From NCBI RefSeq assembly GCF_910592395.1, contig NC_088314.1, forward strand, positions 11,720,001 to 11,784,000: 64,000 nucleotides of DNA, written 5' to 3'. The stretch comes from Lineus longissimus. Lineage: Eukaryota > Nemertea > Pilidiophora > Heteronemertea > Lineidae. Position numbers and translations under genes: made by a program. This document shows, one piece after another, positions 12,047-24,009 of this stretch; position 1 is the stretch's first letter, and each line of letters starts with the position of its first letter. The notes beneath the pieces were generated by a model. That model worked only from the letters and a program-made list of their open reading frames with translations, did no database searches and was not told the origin of the DNA.

Positions 12047-12736
12047 TCTATCCTTGGTGCAGACAGGTTCAAATTGGCTATATCTTGAATAGATTGAATT
12101 GCGATGAAAATCTAATGCAATAAAGGAGCAATATTGAAGAGACAAATTAATCAAACCAATTGTCCACAGACTCGGACCCTGAAATGGCATGATGTATGCG
12201 TGCATATAAAAGTATATCAATTGGTCCCATAGAGATGATGAGGCAATGTCAATATGCCTTGTTCCTTAGTCAGCAATATGCCCCTTCATATACGGAGAAG
12301 AAGGAGAACCCAGATAGGCCTTCAAATGTTGGCTTCCAAATGGCTCGAACCAACTGTACTATCACTACTATAAATTTAAAATGCGTGCTCCTCCTACATG
12401 TAGCAATGTCTCGGCCAAAAAGGCACTTAGTCGACAGGCACGCTAGAAGTTCAGCACCGTGAGCAGCTCCTTGGTAAGGCTATGTCAGGTTCCGCGCGCC
12501 TCTTCAGATACATCTCAAGTATTGAAAGCTGTGGTGAGCTGAGCACATAAAAAGACCATGGTCACCTTATTTGAAAATCCCTTCATAATCAAGGGCTACC
12601 TCTGACTAAAACAGCACAATAGACCACCAATTTGACCCCAGCTCCTAACTGCGGGAAAACCCAAGTCCAGCAACCAAAAGTACCAAAAATACATTTATGT
12701 TTACATTTGAACTGCACACATGCGTTTGTTTACAAT
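12047..12736 (+). repeat. Left part of the promoter-like dispersed repeat, split by a transposon
   Basis: Inverted relative to 45-705. At 12736 the match stops, at the same place where similarity to the Tudor-knot transposon begins, and resumes at 17840. Small ORFs inside have no domain. Confidence 0.85.
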
Positions 12737-12994
12737 CATATCGCGTAATACGAGGCCCAGATGTTTCATTCAAATTTCCCGCCAATGACGTCAACGTGTG
12801 TCATTTGTTTTTAACAATGTCGCAATTTTGGTCAGTAGGACACTTTAGAGTAGAATATGAAATTATTCCAAGTAGTCTTGGGGTGAAATTAGGGTTTAAC
12901 ATTGATAAATTACGGAACATGCAATTAATCAATACGGATTGAACTTTTTTGCGACAGTCGTCAACCACGGCGTACAGGCGGGAAAGTCATCATC

Positions 12995-15900
12995 ATGTGT
13001 TTCTACAATTTGCGCCCCAGGCCAAGGCCTTCCCGAATCGCTAAAAACTGCGGTGCGTGTGATGAAACTACAAACAGAATCAAGACCAGAAGAAAACAGA
13101 AAGGACCGTATTGGCCTTGCGAGGTTAACGACTACGACTTCGACACAGACAAGTAAGTTGCAACTGAAATACTAGCTAGGTGCGTGTGATCGTGCCCCCA
13201 CATCGGGTGTGTCAACTCACTGTCGTGTGTATACTACATACCATCCATACAACCAATGTACGCACAGGCTACAAAGGCAGACATGTCAGCCTCGATCATG
13301 TATGTACAATAATTAAATTGGCCCTATGTCATGTATATGTCAATGATGTTTCACTCCTCAGCCAGCAGGACACAAAGCTGCCTCACAGTATTGGGGAACA
13401 GTAGCCTAGGCCTACCGGTATTTGCTCCCCCCCCCCCCCCCCCCCCGCTCACACTGAGGACAATTATTCATTGCCCAGTCAGATGCTTTCCAAGATACTA
13501 TTTACCCTGGGACAACTCCTACCCAAGACATCTGCTCCCTCCCAAAGAGTACTGGAAACTGCCCACATTAAAAACACTGGCAAGAGATGCATGATTTTTA
13601 GCAGTATCCTACATGAAGATCTGCATAGAATGACTCCGACCTGAAGTCTAGTGCATATACATCATGAATTGTCTTTCTTATATTTCCAGGTATTTCGTCC
13701 ACTACACAGGCTATAGTGGAAAGTGGGACCAGTGGGTGTCAGCAGATGCAGTCAAGTCTATTTTTTCGAGGACAGAGGACACGACATTCATCCAAGAACT
13801 ACTTGAACTTTTCCAGAAATGTTTAACTATCGGAAGACAAGGCATTAGAAAGGTCCAATTTTCGCTACCGATAACGACAGCCCAGTTCGGAAGGGTATTT
13901 CCCAAGCACAAACTTAGAACGCTTCCACAACGTGAACAGAGGGGATTGCTGTACACGGTAAAGAACTTCCGTTGTATGGACAATTTCTTCGGCCAGTATT
14001 GGGAAACGCGAATTATGAACAATCATGGTGACCATGCAAGTATCGTATTACCAACACTTCCGATGTGGTTGCAAACACTGAGATGTATCTCAAGACGATT
14101 TTACCAAGGAATTGGAAACGCTGGCTACCCCTACGATCGAAAGGACAATATCAAACGACAATTGAGATTGCATGTCTCCTTCGTAAAGAAGCTTGGTAAT
14201 AAGAATGATCTCCAACAGTCAGCATCCTACACCAATGAAAGAAGGCGCGGTGCGCATTAAAAAGTAAGTTATGAATGAATTTTAAAAACCTCAGAGTCAG
14301 ACATAATAGTATTTTGCATCTCCTCAGCACCTTCAACCCTACACAGTAGAAGAGATGAAAGGCGCAGGTCTTGCTTCAGCTATAGTTGGAAGCATAAAGG
14401 CACTGCTATATGTACTGGTAACTGGAAATTTTCACTTTGCAGCAAATTTACTACAACAACCCCTCTCACAGTATGAAAGAAAATAGGGTGTTTTTCTGAT
14501 ATTCCATACAAATATGTTGTCGTCAACATTGGATTAAAATGTCAGTCTGCAAGCAACTTAATTGCACTTTCCATTTCAGGTCTTTCATACTTGAGCAGCT
14601 CATCCAGAAAGATGCTGTGAAAGCGCCATTGACAAAGACGACAGTTGTAGAAATTCTCGTGGCCATCTCCAAAGACAAGTGCATTGACATTAAACAATCA
14701 GAACAGACTATGGCAAACCTGAAAAATTGTCTTCACAAGATTCGAAAAGGTTACAAAGAAACCTGCCGAAAAGGCGGTCAAACAAAGATTAACTTTGAAA
14801 AAAAACTTCATTCTGGTAAGCTCTACTGGCAATGGCATGTACCATACACTGTTCGACACAGCAACTTGTTGGAAGAATTAGATAACCAAAAAGAAACAAC
14901 GAGGGTACATCTTCTTGAAAACAAAAAGCTCAAAACTGATATCTCTGCCCTTGACCAATTCAGAGCAAAACAACTCCTTCTCGAATCAAAAATTAACAAG
15001 GGACTCAAATCATACTCTCGTGCACAAAAATGGCGCCTAAAGAAGAAACTAATGGTAACTTGTAGAAGCAAGTTAAGTTTTGCAAAAGCCCTGCGTCTTG
15101 TACCTTCATCTGTCACTTTCTCATATTTGCCTGAAAATGCAACACCATCTGATGAAGGCTTGATTATTGAAATTCTTGAAGAGAAGGAAATGAAAGAAAA
15201 CTCTGAATTGGCAAGGAAGGAGGAAGTGAACAAAACTTTGATGACCTTAGACAGGCATAATATTTGTGAGCAAGCATATCATGCATTGGCAATGACTCAC
15301 CGGTATCTATCTCGTCTTCATCATATCAGAAGTGAAAAACAGGGGCTGAATGCTTCATTAGATATGTCAGCATTGACAACAAATGGCATTGATTTGGTGT
15401 GTCAGGATTTCGATCCAAAGTGTCTGAAAGAATCCGAGGGTTGTGTCAAGCAGGCTTTGAGGGTGACCGCATTGGCATTAAGCTAAATGGAGATGGCTCT
15501 CCATTTGGCCGAAATGTCAATGTAGTCAACTTTGGTTTCACAGTGCTGCAAGAACAACGCTGTATGGCAGCTACTGGCAACTTTCCTATTCTCCTCTACC
15601 ATGGGAAGGAAACCTACCAGAATCTCAAGACTGCATTGACTTCTAGTCTCCCAAGCCTAGCAAACAAGGACTCTATTATGGTAAATGGCACCACATACTT
15701 GTTAGATCAATATCTCTGTGGAGACTATAAGTTTCTGACGTGTGTATGTGGGCTACAAGCACCATCTTGCAACTTCCCTTGCATTTGGTGCAAATGCCCC
15801 AAACAACAGTGTTGCTGAACGAGAATGGTCAATCAAAGATCCGACCAAAGGTTGTAGGACAATGGAAGAAATGAGGCAGTGTCTTCAGGCAAAGGGGAAG

Positions 15901-16734
15901 AAGCGTTTCTGCATGAAAGAGGAGCCCCTCTTCCCATGGATTCCTGTAGCCAGGATAGTTGTTGACCCTCTGCACACGTTCTTGAGAATTTCAGATCAGC
16001 TATTTGATTACATTGTTGATCAGGTCAAGTTTCAAGATGCAGTGGAAAACCCTAAGAAATCTCCTAGTGAAAAAGGTGACCACATGATCAATTTAGAAAA
16101 TTACATGAACGAACATGGCATCTCCTTCTCATTCTATGTGCAGAAAAGCAACAATCCTGGATTAAAAGCCAAAAGTCTTAGAGGGCCAGAGTATCATGCT
16201 TTGCACAAGGTGATTGATGTTGCAAAGATCTTGCCATTTCTATCTCCCGACAAAATCCAAGTGGTTCAAAATCTCTGGAATAGCTTTTATGCTATATACA
16301 AAGATGTAACTGGTGAGGAGAACTCAATCACCCCATTGTTAGTTCAGTCAATCAGGGCCAGAACAAAAGCATGGTTGGAAATGTATCTGATCATTCGCCA
16401 AGCAAAAGATATCACTCCCTACATGCATATTTTTGCAGCGCATTTACCAGAAATGTTGTCCTTGCATGGTAGTCTGCGCAAGTTTACCCAACAGGGATGT
16501 GAAAAGCTAAATGATGTTCTGACCAAATCATATTTCCGTGGTTCAAGTCACAGGGGCTTAGAAGCTCTCCAGCAGATTTTCCAGAAGTGTAACAGACTTG
16601 ACATTCTAGAAGACAAAGGACTTGGCGTGAAACAAGTCAAATCACCACACTGCAGCAGGTGCAAATCTCAGAAGCATCGGATCAATCACTGTCCTGAGAC
16701 GATGCCAAAGCAAAGTACTAGCATAGTACAGTAA
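12995..16734 (+). pseudogene. Tudor-knot + D-D-E transposase-like gene, three exons, frameshifted
   Basis: Exons are 12995-13152, 13690-14263 and 14580-16734. Donors are GTAAGT; acceptors are TTTCCAG and TTTCAG. The start is the first ATG in the frame that splices correctly. Exon 1 has C-x2-C (CGAC) and a basic stretch, then WPCEVNDYDFDTDK; across the first splice it joins YFVHYTGYSGKWDQWV, the core of a Tudor-knot/chromo-barrel fold (a chromatin-reading domain). Exon 3 opens with a long basic coiled region. A transposase-like core follows: GIKLNGDG (Asp codon 15492), CIWCKC zinc knuckle, RIVVDPLHTFLRI (Asp codon 15964), and TQQGCEKLNDVL (Glu codon 16501). It ends in a CSRCKSQKHRINHCPE zinc-knuckle motif. 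Frameshifts are inferred near 14215, 15460 and 15815, so this copy looks dead. Catalytic assignments are inference from spacing and conservation style; the whole-gene identity is not confirmed by any search. Confidence 0.7.
13427..13446 (+). repeat. Poly-C run (20 bases)
   Basis: Uninterrupted C-run inside the first intron of the Tudor-knot gene. Confidence 0.95.
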
Positions 16735-17839
16735 CATTTCAAGCTGACATTGAGGGCAAAGTACCCTGGTATTCGTTTTTGATGATTCAATTACATGTAT
16801 TACTATGGTTCGCTACTGATAAGCACTTATTTTGGAAGTTTCCTTCATGTTCAAACCATTACTGTAAGATATCTCGGGAGATGATTACTCTCTGAGCTGC
16901 TACATATTTTGACTGAGTGGTGGTGGGCGGGGGGGGGGGGGGCAAAGTGCCCTGGTATTATTTGTTTATATTCTTTTTCTAATTTTATTTTGATAACATT
17001 CTGTGATTTTTGAAAATTCCATAGTTTATTTTAGTCAATAAAAACAATTGAAGTAAATGAGAAATGTTTTGTAATGTTGTATTTAACCTTGTCATCATTA
17101 GGCATACCATTGGATACCAGGATTAGATTGCAAGTGACTTCACCAAAGATTTAAGACAAGCCACCGCAGGAGAATAAGTGGTCCGAGAGTGACCATAGTG
17201 GAGGCCCCTTGTGAATAAGCCGAAGAAGTTGTCCCCATTTGGCAACAGGAGTCTGTCTCTAGTCACGCTGTCACGTCCATCCAAAGTGAATGATTCCCGT
17301 CGGGACCCCCTCCTACTCCCCCCTCAGTCCTGACCCCCAGGAATAATTTCCTCCTGGGAGAACATGTTTCACGTTAATGCCCCCAAACCATGACCCCTAC
17401 ACAAGCTGACGGAGGAAAATCAGGCCGGATCTCTATTTTATTGGGGCTGGAGATTTAGCCTCCCCCCCCTGAAGGAGGTGGGGGCCTGCTGAGTGTTGGT
17501 CTTAGTAATCACAGTCAGTAGTCAAAACAAGTCACCCGTTCAATGTGGATTTGCTTTAAAACCCTAATTGAAATCATTCCTAAAGCCTCGTCGTTCCGGG
17601 TCAGTTCTACACTCGATTCCGGCGGCGAATGAGAGCTTATATTCATTTTTTAGCGTTTTTCAGAGAGAAAACCTTTTTCTACACCAATTTAGAATGGATC
17701 TAATTATCAAAAGTGTGTGTACGCGACCCAAATTACCGCGAAACCTCATTTAGCCGTCGACTTCAACGATAGACAGCGTAGTTTTTCATCCAGAATACAG
17801 ACGGCGCTGCAAGCAAATGAAACGGCATTACGCGATGTG

Positions 17840-18618
17840 TTTCATTTCCCGCGAAATCTCGAAAATCAGGTGACCTGCAATCGTGGATTGAAAATAACAT
17901 TAAAGAGATTGAGTCGTCTTACAACCGAGAGCAGTAGTGACATCTGTAGCGAAATTACAAACTACTGTGTGACGTCACTAGTTCCATATAAGGAAGCTTA
18001 TTTACATAACTTTATAACTTTTTGTTTACTACGAGTTGAAAATTCGCAAGCAGCACGTGGATCCCCTGGGTACTGTCAGCTGTTTCCACTATGGGTTACA
18101 TAATCGGCTACACAGAGGCCAATCTTCTGGTATATAAATAAAGTCGGTGATGATAGCGGAATGCAGTTAGGACATGTTACATCGTCAATAGTAATAGAAG
18201 TGATGTTTTAGCAAAGAAAAGATGGAGAATGCAAAGAATAGTAGTACATATATATGGACTTTGAGTCGGGTGGGGACGTGGAAACCATGGAAACCAAATA
18301 ACCTTAGAAAGAGGACTGATTACGATACGAACATGATATAGACAAAACGCCGTGTATGTGATGTATGCTTTCATGAGTAACGTTACACGTACCTGGGCGC
18401 AACAGTTTTCATCGGGATAGCCTACTGTATTTGGCAGCGGAAGGCTAGGCCTTGAAGACTCCAAAAAAGAACTTAGCAACATCAGATGAATATAGTAGGC
18501 CTATCCTCTCTCCTTCGATTCCAACAGTAAGGAACGGCAGTGTAACTTATTCGTCTATCCGCAAGCGAAGAAACTAGACTAGGCAGTTTGTCGCAAAACA
18601 TCCAATTACATGTAGTAC
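17840..18618 (+). repeat. Right part of the promoter-like dispersed repeat
   Basis: From 17902 it is nearly identical to 55541-56254 in direct orientation; 17840-17885 matches the inverted copy at the window start. Small ORFs on both strands (for example 17717-18103) are repeated in both copies and have no domain. It contains a compact set of promoter-type words, listed separately. Confidence 0.9.
17970..18140 (+). promoter_or_regulatory. CRE, CArG box and TATA-like word in a repeat
   Basis: A perfect CRE palindrome TGACGTCA is at 17970-17977, a perfect CArG box CCATATAAGG at 17984-17993, and TATATAAATA at 18131-18140. All three are unchanged in the second copy (55612-55619, 55626-55635, 55762-55771). 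CRE binds CREB/ATF factors and CArG binds SRF in animals; activity here is inference. Confidence 0.4.
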
Positions 18619-19074
18619 CTTACGAATCTGCAAGGGGCCCGTTAACGATAATGTTGTAAAATGAATGTAAAAATTGGTCGCATTGGTCATAAATATTGTC
18701 TTATTTTTCAAGATGAGAGTATGTTGATGATAAGAAAACGTAAACCAATGACAGACCAGTATTTCTTAAACCTTGCAAGTGTTTTGGGGTCCTTGAAACT
18801 CCTTATATTTATCAATGAAACCTTATTCCCGCCTAAGGTTTTGACCGGGCCGTCCAAAACTCCCCATTTTTTGGCGGGCCCTTCCCTTTAAATTAACCTG
18901 GGTTCAGCAGGTCAGCAGGTATACCGACTGTTCCAATCATCCCCCTACAGCCAGCTGTTCAAAAGGTAATGTTATTCACCCCACAGGGAGTGCAGGTAAT
19001 TGATTAAGCCCCTGCATAACTTAACAGCAATGGCTTGGCTTCTGTGAGTGGTAAGGAGAATTGACAGTTTTTTT
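18619..19074. other. Unassigned non-coding stretch
   Basis: No gene or repeat boundary recognised. Confidence 0.3.
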
Positions 19075-20950
19075 ATGGGAGTAACATTATTGTGTTGCTT
19101 AAAACGTCTACTTTTTACTCGTGTAAGAATCGTAGTACTAATAATAACTTCAACTTATTTTCCGGTTATGATAACACAACACGCATCTTCATGATCATGA
19201 TCTTTCTCAAACTAACTGAATGACCTAATCGCCTTTGACGCGCAACCTAACCACATTATATCAATCCGCCCCGACGATCGACGCATCCATTCGATTCGAT
19301 AACACTCGATAAAGTTTGATAAATAAACTAGAACTGAGATTTCACAGGAGCACCTGTGAATTCATGACTCCAGGGTTGTTTTGAGGGCGATATCGTAAGA
19401 GTTGGTCTTGAGTATGGGGACCTGAAGGTCTGTGTGAGGCACCTGGGGAGAGAAGACTAGTTGAACGATGGGATCTGACACGGACACTACTATTGATCTC
19501 ATTATATGAATACCATTTAATTACAAACAAGTGAAAACAGATCATATCATATTCCTTGGCATAAATTAAAATAGGAGTGCGGGAACAAGGTTTTTTAGCA
19601 GGAGGAGGAAAGCGAGAACATTTTGCGCCGTCGTATTCCGATTTGACTGGTTAGTGGTGAAATCTGCTTTTAATTTTGCAAATTAACATATTCGTTTTTC
19701 TAGTTCTAACGTTGTCTAAATTAAAGGTGCTTTCCCAATGCTTGACTGGTCTGGCAAGAGGCATTGCCAGGAAAACGTGACGTCATTTTGGCCATTCTTC
19801 TTACCGCACGCCCTCCCTCTCCGTAAAACTTCCTGACATGGTGTGAAGTGGGAGGGCGCACAATGGGAACCACACTGCCGCGATGTTAATAGTTTGTATT
19901 TATAGAATTCAGCGGCAGAGATTTTAAGCACGGAAAAAGTAGATTAACTCGGCTAATCTCAATGGATTTTACCCAGGAATGTTTCAAGGCGAGAGAAACA
20001 TCTGATTCAAGTACTGCGCCTATTAGATTTCATGTTCATGCCGAAGATTGGCCTAAAACGTGGAAGAAAAGAGTGCATTATCGAGTGTTGGAAAGGTCAC
20101 GTGATTGGACGAGAAACCTGAACAAAGTTTTCGTGCTTTTAGCTGTCAACATCAATGGCTATAATATACTCCTGCAGAATAGTAGAACTAATAGAACTAA
20201 TTTCCGAAGTTTCCAATAGTTTGAACACAAATCAGAACATCACCCATCAGCTGGACTCAGATCTGCATAAATTACGATAAATAATGAGGTCATCGCTTCA
20301 ATTTTGCAAAGAAAGTTGACTCCATTCGAAGGTTGTTTTGACCAAATTCCGTTGAACTCATCGTTATGAGGGCATTTGAACACATTCTCGTTGATCTTTT
20401 CTATAAACTTTTGAAGTTTCGTACCAAAATACGCTTCCGTAAAGGCTTAAAAAAGAAAATTTGTCACTGTCCACGCTCCGGTACAAATAAAAAGGTCACC
20501 GCCATTTTCTTGATGATAGTACTCCAGGTAACCTCGGCGGGAAATTTAAAGCGGAATCATCCGGGGTCAAACAACAGTTTTGCTCACTACCGCCAACTGG
20601 TGATATAAATCGACACTAATCTATTTTATATCAAAACTTCTGTATCATGAAGACCTTTTCAACTTTATTTCAAGCTTTTATCTGCTGGAATAGAGCGTCA
20701 AAAAATTGTTTTTTCATTTAAGCATTTTGTCCCCTGGGGAGCTGAATTTGAGTCGAATCACCCAGCAAGCAACATTTTCTGCGGTGTTTATAAGCAAGAC
20801 TAGATTTGAAGTGCCTCGGTTGTATGATTACAAAATGCCCAACTTTGTCTACAGATGGCTAGATGGATGGAAGGATGGCAGGATGGATGGAAGGACGGAC
20901 ACCAATCAAATAGCTATTTGACTAGCTCCGCTGACTATGTCAGCTGAGCT
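19075..20950 (+). repeat. 1.88-kb dispersed repeat, uninterrupted copy
   Basis: Matches in order the segments 24570-25075, 28073-28826, 29934-30149 and 31845-32295; together these segments, after removing target duplications and a 41-bp insertion, total about 1,880 bases. It starts with ATGGGAGTAACATTATTG and ends TCAGCTGAGCT before an A-run, with a GGAT-type simple repeat just before the end. No protein domain is recognised. Confidence 0.9.
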
Positions 20951-20994
20951 AAAAATCACTTGACCTGATACAAAAAGCGATTCAGGGAAATGTT

Positions 20995-21294
20995 GTGTAC
21001 AAGTATCCTACGGACTATGTTTTCGGGAAAGACACTTTTCGCACAGAATCCTTTAACAATGTTTTTAATGTATTTAACGATAAACGTATTTTGATGGGGA
21101 GTGATAATTACCAAATGCGAGCTAATCTTTCTGTCTGCCATTGGAACGAGAACTGCAACAGGGAGGCAACCTCTGTTTGGACCAAGGGAGCAGCCGGAAG
21201 CTCACAGCGAAAGAGGACCAAGAACATAACAAAACCATGCTCTTACGGCTATAGGAGGTCCATATGGAAAAGACTCATTGAAAAGTTGTACTAG
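20995..21294 (+). pseudogene. Possible transposase-derived fragment
   Basis: A 99-residue ORF contains RANLSVCHWNENCNREA, then a basic KRTKNITKP segment and YGYRRSIWKRLIEKLY. The H-x-NEN-x-x-R pattern followed by a tail of this kind resembles the C-terminal part of an uncharacterised transposase-like family common in marine invertebrate genomes. It is a fragment without a start context or catalytic motifs. The call rests on a short motif only. Confidence 0.3.
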
Positions 21295-21985
21295 TCCTGG
21301 TACTGTCAAGCATAACTGATTATTTTGTGTTCAAATCCTTGAAGGATAATTATTCAAACTTTGGATAAAATGATGTTTTTCTTCATAATTGTGTTGTGAA
21401 TAACTTTGGAATAACTTAAAAAGAACTAGGCCTAGGCCTAAGATACATTCAATAAGTATGGATTTATGGGTTTCCTAAATTATTGATGATGAAACAGGAT
21501 CAAATCTTGCTTGGGGATAAAAATATTCAGTAAGTTTTAACAGCCTGCATGATCTTTCCAACTCCTTTAGTGAAATCTTCTTCCACATGCCTCCTGTTAT
21601 TGTTTGCAATCCAAGATGCAGTACTTCCTAGCAACGGCTGACCTCATGCCACTGATATTGATTTCCATATCTCCTCCGAGCCTGGTACTTTGTACTGGTG
21701 ACCTGAATTCTCGGCGGGTGTAAATTCCTCAGTTTAGATCATGGCCTTTAAAGAAACCTCCTCGATCTGACATTCTTGTTCCTCAACGAGAAATACCTGT
21801 ATCGTCCACTGAAATCCCTCCTTATTCATAGAAATGAAATTACACTCGTATGCTCGTTGATTCAAGTCTCTGGAGGATGTGCTGGCCACTTCCAATCCTC
21901 TCCATAATGTTACAGGGTAAGGAGCAGGTTTGAGAATAGGAAGGGGAACTATTCCCTTCCGAATGCGCTATACTGTGTGCTCCCA
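21295..21985. other. Unassigned non-coding stretch
   Basis: No gene, RNA or repeat recognised. Confidence 0.3.
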
Positions 21986-22058
21986 TTAGTCCATATCGGT
22001 TTTTAAATCTTGGTTTTGGTTGGATAGTACATGCTTGTCCTTCGATCGATCTGTGAAC

Positions 22059-22505
22059 TTAATTTTTTTCTTGTGTGATTGCTTCAGATAAAACGGGGAT
22101 AGTTACATTATCCCGACATGCAACACTGGCCTGCAAATTGAACTGAGCTGCGGTATTGATCGATACAGTTCCCAAATCCTTAAATGTAACTTCCCTTGTC
22201 CATGCATTTATGATTGCCTCCTGTTTGTGAATGAAATCCAATCCCAAAATAAGGGTATGGGCAAGTCCCTTGATAACATGACAATTGTGACTAACCTTTT
22301 TGTTTCCAATTTCAATGTTTATTGTGACTATGCCCATAATCTGCATATGATTTCCATCGGCACAGCAAGTACTATCACCATGTGAACTCAGAAAAATCGT
22401 ATATTTGTCCTGCGGTAGTATTTTCATAAAATAATCATAATCAATGACACTAATTGAAGCACTGGTGTCCACTGGCGTAGAAATCATTACATCATCACAT
22501 TTCAT
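22059..22505 (-). CDS. Retrotransposon aspartic protease
   Basis: The 148-residue ORF has the active-site signature PVDTSASISVID, where the usual D-T/S-G-A reads DTSAS, and the C-terminal ILGLDFI element of retropepsins about 80 residues later. This enzyme cleaves the Gag-Pol polyprotein. It lies just downstream of the zinc knuckle, as expected for Ty3/gypsy. The Gly to Ser change next to the active-site Asp may impair it. Confidence 0.75.
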   Translation of the reverse strand: MKCDDVMISTPVDTSASISVIDYDYFMKILPQDKYTIFLSSHGDSTCCADGNHMQIMGIVTINIEIGNKKVSHNCHVIKGLAHTLILGLDFIHKQEAIINAWTREVTFKDLGTVSINTAAQFNLQASVACRDNVTIPVLSEAITQEKN

Positions 22506-22679
22506 CTGAATTGTAGGTCCCCTGTGAAATTTACTCGCAACGATTTTTCTTGTTGTTCTTCTCCTATTTCTATTTTTTTTCTGTTTCTTTTCCTTGACGT
22601 CGGGCTGGGTCGATTTCAGTGGTGGTTATTGTTGCTTCGCTGGTCGGGGTAGGCCATCTTGTCATCCCGGATAGTTGGA

Positions 22680-23554
22680 CTAGGACAGTGGTGCGTTTGG
22701 TGGATACGGCTGCCTATCTGTTCTCTTGTCATCACACCTTTTCCTGATACAATCCCTCTGAAAGTGTCCTCGCTTACCACAGTAGTAGCAAATGACCTGA
22801 GCATTTGCATCACAGCGATTTCGTCCTGGTGCTCCAGCCTTTGTATAATACGGTTGCCGGGAGTCTGCCACCTCTTTCAATTCAGCTAACTCTGACTGCA
22901 TTGATTCCAATTTTTTTTAGTACTTCCTCCATTGTCCAATCCTGGGTGTTGGCTGCAATACGGTTCGAGCCATCTAGTTTCATCATTTTCACTGCGTTGC
23001 GGGCTGCCTTTATGGCTCCTTCGAGATTGTCAGGAATGCTTTGCCATACCAAGGTGGGAAGTTCTTTAGGCAATCCCTCAATGTAAGCACTCAAAGCCAA
23101 ATAATGCGGCAGTTCCAACTCTCGATTGCGCTTCAATATGTCATCGGTGTAACTTTCAATGCTTTCTCCTGCGTAAGTGTCCGACCGGCTAGTTCCCGAC
23201 CTCTAATCCATTTTTTGGACTCTTGATATTGGTCTTTAAATGCAGCATGTACATCTCCCAGGTTTCTAATTTCTCTGCTGTCAAACCTTCGTAAAAGGAC
23301 ATTGCATCTCCTCTCAGAAAAAGAGGGAATGCATCCAGTTTGGCTCGTTTCTTCCATCCCATCAGTGTAGCGATATGTAAAAATATTTTTATCCATGCCA
23401 AAGCATCCCCAGTACTCATGAAACTATCAGGTTTATCGCCGTAATCCCTGGGACCTTTCGTTCTACGTACCTGACTTTTCCTGGTCCGCCGTGTCCTTGC
23501 AATCGTGCCATACTTCCTCATCCTTCTTCTGGAGGTTGCTGCGAAGTATTTCAA
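22680..23554 (-). pseudogene. Gag polyprotein with CCHC zinc knuckle, frameshifted
   Basis: ORFs 23189-23554, 23133-23396, 22882-23136 and 22680-22910 overlap in different frames and together read as a gypsy-type Gag. Recognisable parts are the capsid-like segment with DALAWIKIF and DAFPLFLRGDAMSFYEGL, a second part with LPHYLALSAYIEGLP, and a nucleocapsid zinc knuckle CYYCGKRGHFQRDC. The role would be particle assembly and RNA packaging. At least three frame changes show the copy is inactive. Confidence 0.75.
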
Positions 23555-24009
23555 GCTTCTCTAACTCCTTTTTCCACTCGTCTGGTTTCGTTATCTTGCT
23601 TTTAACTTTTTCTAGAGCATCCTCCGCCCACTTCGAACAGTCGTTTGCTTCGTTGACTTGTCAATACCTCTTGATCTGTCTCGCCTTCATCTCCTGCCTG
23701 CCAGTAGCTCCTCCTCTATCTCCTCCCGTAATTCTGCATCAGTTCCCATTTTGGCTTTCCTATGTCTCGATAACATAGGTGGGTCATAAAACCCGGGTTC
23801 CAACACCAGTTTGTAACAATGTTTGTTGGGGGGGGGGGGGGGGGTACACATTATGTTTAACTTGTTCCCTTTTCGTTTACTTTTCCTTGCTTGCTACAAC
23901 ACAAAAGTTTTCGTTTTAAACATGAAAGGAAGACAATGGAAACTTTCTATTTTAGAGGCCATAAACTGTGTACATTTGCTTAGACATTTCCACTTAAAGG
24001 TTAACTGGA

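Larger units (their letters stand above)
12737..17839 (+). mobile_element. DNA transposon with Tudor-knot/transposase gene
   Basis: Ends are defined two ways. First, the host repeat is continuous across this point in the inverted copy at 1-60, giving an empty site. Second, the outermost 16 bases form an imperfect terminal inverted repeat: CATATCGCGTAATACG on the left against CACATCGCGTAATGCC on the right (13 of 16). The element is 5.1 kb and holds one plus-strand gene of three exons. No clear target duplication is visible. After the gene a poly(A) signal AATAAA is at 17036-17041, and a G-run is at 16929-16942. The 17.1-17.8 kb part is non-coding and has no recognised feature. Confidence 0.7.
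21986..23812 (-). mobile_element. Ty3/gypsy-type LTR retrotransposon fragment (primer site, gag, protease)
   Basis: Reading on the minus strand from 23812: TGTTACA (end of the 5' LTR), then a primer-binding-site-like TGGTGTTGGAACCCG at 23794-23808, then gag and protease coding sequence down to about 22059. No reverse transcriptase, RNase H or integrase motif follows, and nothing recognisable lies between 21986 and 21295, so pol is missing. The LTR itself should lie above 23812, but its outer end was not found. A G-run of 17 bases at 23829-23845 falls inside it. Confidence 0.75.

Noticed and set aside
12882-17575. Partial inverted match around TTAAACCCTAAT (12882-12905 and 17550-17575) as transposon ends
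   Set aside because: The match is short and irregular; the empty-site comparison places the ends at 12737 and 17839 instead.
17717-18103. 128-residue ORF running into the 17.9-18.6 kb repeat
   Set aside because: The repeated part recurs at 55503-55745 with a different start, and no domain is seen; the region looks like non-coding promoter-like repeat.
20995-21294. Intact host gene
   Set aside because: A 99-residue ORF with a motif resembling a transposase tail and no flanking exons; kept only as a weak fragment.
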